From Prevotella sp. UBA6387 (lineage in GTDB: Bacteria; Bacteroidota; Bacteroidia; Bacteroidales; Bacteroidaceae), in the NCBI GenBank assembly GCA_002437565.1, contig DJQL01000086.1, positions 1,767-24,705 of the forward strand: a DNA stretch of 22,939 nt. Direction: 5' to 3'. Below, one piece after another: positions 21,173 to 22,939 of the stretch; position 1 is the stretch's first letter, and each line of letters begins with the position of its first letter. Both the position numbers and the translations under genes were made by a program. Below the pieces are notes generated by a model, which saw nothing but the letters and a program-made list of their open reading frames with translations, made no database searches and was not told the origin of the DNA.

Positions 21173-21778
21173 ATGGCAAGATATATAGGTCCTAAGTCTC
21201 GTATCGCGCGCCGTTTCGGTGAGCCCATCTTTGGTCCAGATAAGGTACTGTCTAAGCGTAACTTCCCTCCAGGGCAGCATGGCAATGACCGTCGCCGCAA
21301 GACTTCAGAGTATGGTCAGCAGCTTGCTGAGAAGCAGAAAGCAAAATACACTTATGGCGTGTTGGAGCGTCAGTTCCATAACTTGTTTGAAAAGGCTGCA
21401 AAGGCTGATGGTAAGACAGGTGAAGTGCTGCTCCAGTTGCTGGAGAGCCGTCTCGACAATATTGTTTACCGCCTTGGCATCGCTCCTACAAGAGCAGCAG
21501 CTCGTCAGCTGGTTAACCACAAGCACATCACCGTTGATGGAAAGGTAGTGAGCATTCCTTCTTATTCCGTCAAGCCTGGTCAGGTTGTTGGTGTGCGTGA
21601 GAAGGCTAAGTCTCTTGAGGTGATAGACAACGCTCTCGCTGGCTTCAACCACAGCAAGTATCCTTGGATGGAGTGGGATCAGAACACTAAGAGCGGCAAG
21701 TATCTTCACGTGCCCGAGCGTGCTGACATCCCTGAGAATATCAAGGAGCAGTTAATCGTTGAGTTGTACTCGAAATAA
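21173..21778 (+). CDS. rpsD: 30S ribosomal protein S4
   Basis: A 201-residue primary-binding protein that helps start 30S assembly. MARYIGPKSRIARRFGEPI lacks the N-terminal zinc-binding cysteines of some relatives. The S4 RNA-binding domain is seen at ESRLDNIVYRLGIAPTRAAA through VNHKHITVDG. S4 is the autoregulator of the alpha operon in E. coli. It lies 51 bases after rpsK and 18 before rpoA. Confidence 0.98.
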   Translation: MARYIGPKSRIARRFGEPIFGPDKVLSKRNFPPGQHGNDRRRKTSEYGQQLAEKQKAKYTYGVLERQFHNLFEKAAKADGKTGEVLLQLLESRLDNIVYRLGIAPTRAAARQLVNHKHITVDGKVVSIPSYSVKPGQVVGVREKAKSLEVIDNALAGFNHSKYPWMEWDQNTKSGKYLHVPERADIPENIKEQLIVELYSK

Positions 21779-21796
21779 ATAAAAATCATTGAATTA

Positions 21797-22789
21797 ATGG
21801 CGATATTAGCATTTCAAAAACCTGATAAAGTTGTGATGTTGGAGGCCAACGACCACTACGGAAAGTTTGAGTTCCGTCCTCTCGAGCCTGGCTTTGGTGT
21901 TACCATTGGTAACTCGCTTCGCCGCGTCCTTCTTTCTTCGCTTGAAGGTTATGCCATCAACACCGTCCGTATAAGTGGTGTTGAGCATGAGTTCGCCACC
22001 GTTCCCGGTGTGAAGGAGGATGTTACCAATATCATTTTGAATCTGAAACAAGTACGGTTCAAACAAGTAGTAGACGATTTCGAGAACGAGAAAGTTAGCA
22101 TTTCCGTGGAGGATACCACGGAGTTCAAGGCAGGTGATATCGGTAAGTATCTGACTGGATTTGAAGTGTTAAACCCTGATTTGGTGATTTGTCATTTAGA
22201 TTCTAAGGCATCGTTCCAGATGGATCTCACAATCAATAAGGGGCGTGGTTACGTCCCCGCTGATGAGAACCGTCAGTTCTGCACCGATGTCAACGTACTT
22301 CCCATCGATTCTATCTACACTCCCATCCGCAACGTGCGTTACAGTGTTGAGCCTACGCGTGTCGAGCAAAAGACCGATTACGATAATCTCATCATTGAGG
22401 TAACAACGGATGGATCCATTCACCCGAAGGATGCATTAAAGGAAGCAGCCAAAATTCTTATCTTCCATCTCCTTTGCTTCTCAGATGAGAAGATTACTCT
22501 TGAGAACACTGATAAGGAAGGCAATGAGGAGTTTGACGAGGAGATTCTCCATATGCGCCAGTTGCTTAAGACCAAGCTCTCTGACCTCAATCTGAGTGTC
22601 CGCGCGCTCAACTGTCTCAAGGCTGCCGATGTGTCTACTCTCGCTGATCTTGTGCAGTATCAGAAGACTGACCTCCTTAAGTTCCGCAACTTCGGTAAGA
22701 AATCGCTCTCTGAGCTTGATGATTTGCTCTTGAGTCTGAATCTGTCGTTTGGAATGGATATTTCAAAGTATAAACTGGATAAGGAATAA
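21797..22789 (+). CDS. rpoA: DNA-directed RNA polymerase subunit alpha
   Basis: A 330-residue protein. The N-terminal domain (to about 230) carries the dimer and beta/beta' contacts: FRPLEPGFGVTIGNSLRRVL is the classic signature. The C-terminal domain has the two helix-hairpin-helix elements, with RALNCLKAADVSTLADLV and FRNFGKKSLSEL; the Arg, Asn, Cys and Lys that contact UP-element DNA in E. coli are kept. It ends with a basic-acidic tail KYKLDKE. It follows rpsD by 18 bases, as in most bacteria. Confidence 0.98.
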   Translation: MAILAFQKPDKVVMLEANDHYGKFEFRPLEPGFGVTIGNSLRRVLLSSLEGYAINTVRISGVEHEFATVPGVKEDVTNIILNLKQVRFKQVVDDFENEKVSISVEDTTEFKAGDIGKYLTGFEVLNPDLVICHLDSKASFQMDLTINKGRGYVPADENRQFCTDVNVLPIDSIYTPIRNVRYSVEPTRVEQKTDYDNLIIEVTTDGSIHPKDALKEAAKILIFHLLCFSDEKITLENTDKEGNEEFDEEILHMRQLLKTKLSDLNLSVRALNCLKAADVSTLADLVQYQKTDLLKFRNFGKKSLSELDDLLLSLNLSFGMDISKYKLDKE

Positions 22790-22833
22790 ACCACGGGTCA
22801 CTGTTCAACTGTCCAATTAAGCATTAAAACAAA

Positions 22834-22939
22834 ATGAGACACAATAAAAAGTTCAACCATCTGAGTCGTACTGCATCTCATAGGGCGAGTATGCTTGCCA
22901 ATATGGCAACGAGCCTTATCATGCACAAAAGAATCACTA
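22834..22939 (+). CDS. rplQ: 50S ribosomal protein L17, N-terminal part only
   Basis: The ATG at 22834 begins MRHNKKFNHLSRTASHRAS, continuing to the window edge with 35 residues and no stop. This is the conserved start of L17, a protein near the tunnel exit. It comes 44 bases after rpoA, the standard last gene of the alpha operon. The rest lies outside the window. Confidence 0.95.
   Translation, partial: MRHNKKFNHLSRTASHRASMLANMATSLIMHKRIT

Overview
The window comes from a Bacteroidales bacterium, most likely Prevotellaceae. Several upstream regions carry the Bacteroidetes -7 promoter element TAnnTTTG, some with a -33 TTG about 19-20 bases further upstream. Most start codons lack a Shine-Dalgarno sequence. 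Typical Bacteroidetes families are present: a serine-type sulfatase, a DUF4251 protein, a GYF_2 protein and a GxDLY-type SGNH hydrolase. No rRNA, tRNA, CRISPR array or intact mobile element was seen.

The left part (1-9070) is a mosaic of single genes on both strands. It holds a partial FAH-family hydrolase (minus), two very small membrane proteins (67 and 32 aa), gpmA with a strong terminator, a GYF-domain membrane protein (minus), an exported sulfatase preceded by a perfect 16-bp inverted repeat, and an exported DUF4251 protein. After these comes a roughly 0.6-kb stretch (5437-6031) without a convincing gene. That stretch begins with a terminator-like hairpin followed directly by structured sequence resembling the 5' end of a group II intron. 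A minus-strand GNAT-MFS pair follows, and then a divergent exported SGNH esterase.

The right part (9124 to the end) is the fused S10-spc-alpha ribosomal protein cluster, all on the plus strand: rplC-rplD-rplW-rplB-rpsS-rplV-rpsC-rplP-rpmC-rpsQ-rplN-rplX-rplE-rpsN-rpsH-rplF-rplR-rpsE-rpmD-rplO-secY-infA-rpmJ-rpsM-rpsK-rpsD-rpoA-rplQ (cut by the window end). These genes make much of both ribosomal subunits, the SecY translocon channel, initiation factor IF-1 and the alpha subunit of RNA polymerase. rpsJ (S10), the usual first gene, is not upstream of rplC. map, often found between secY and infA in this phylum, is missing.

The most interesting signals are non-coding and lie in the four largest gaps of the ribosomal cluster. 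They are a long structured leader before rplC with its own promoter, two hairpins before rpsH, an attenuator-like set of mutually exclusive pairings between secY and infA, and a hairpin plus internal promoter before rpsM. I saw no clear new protein-based system. The best candidates for undescribed biology are these RNA elements and the small membrane protein pair at 480-785.
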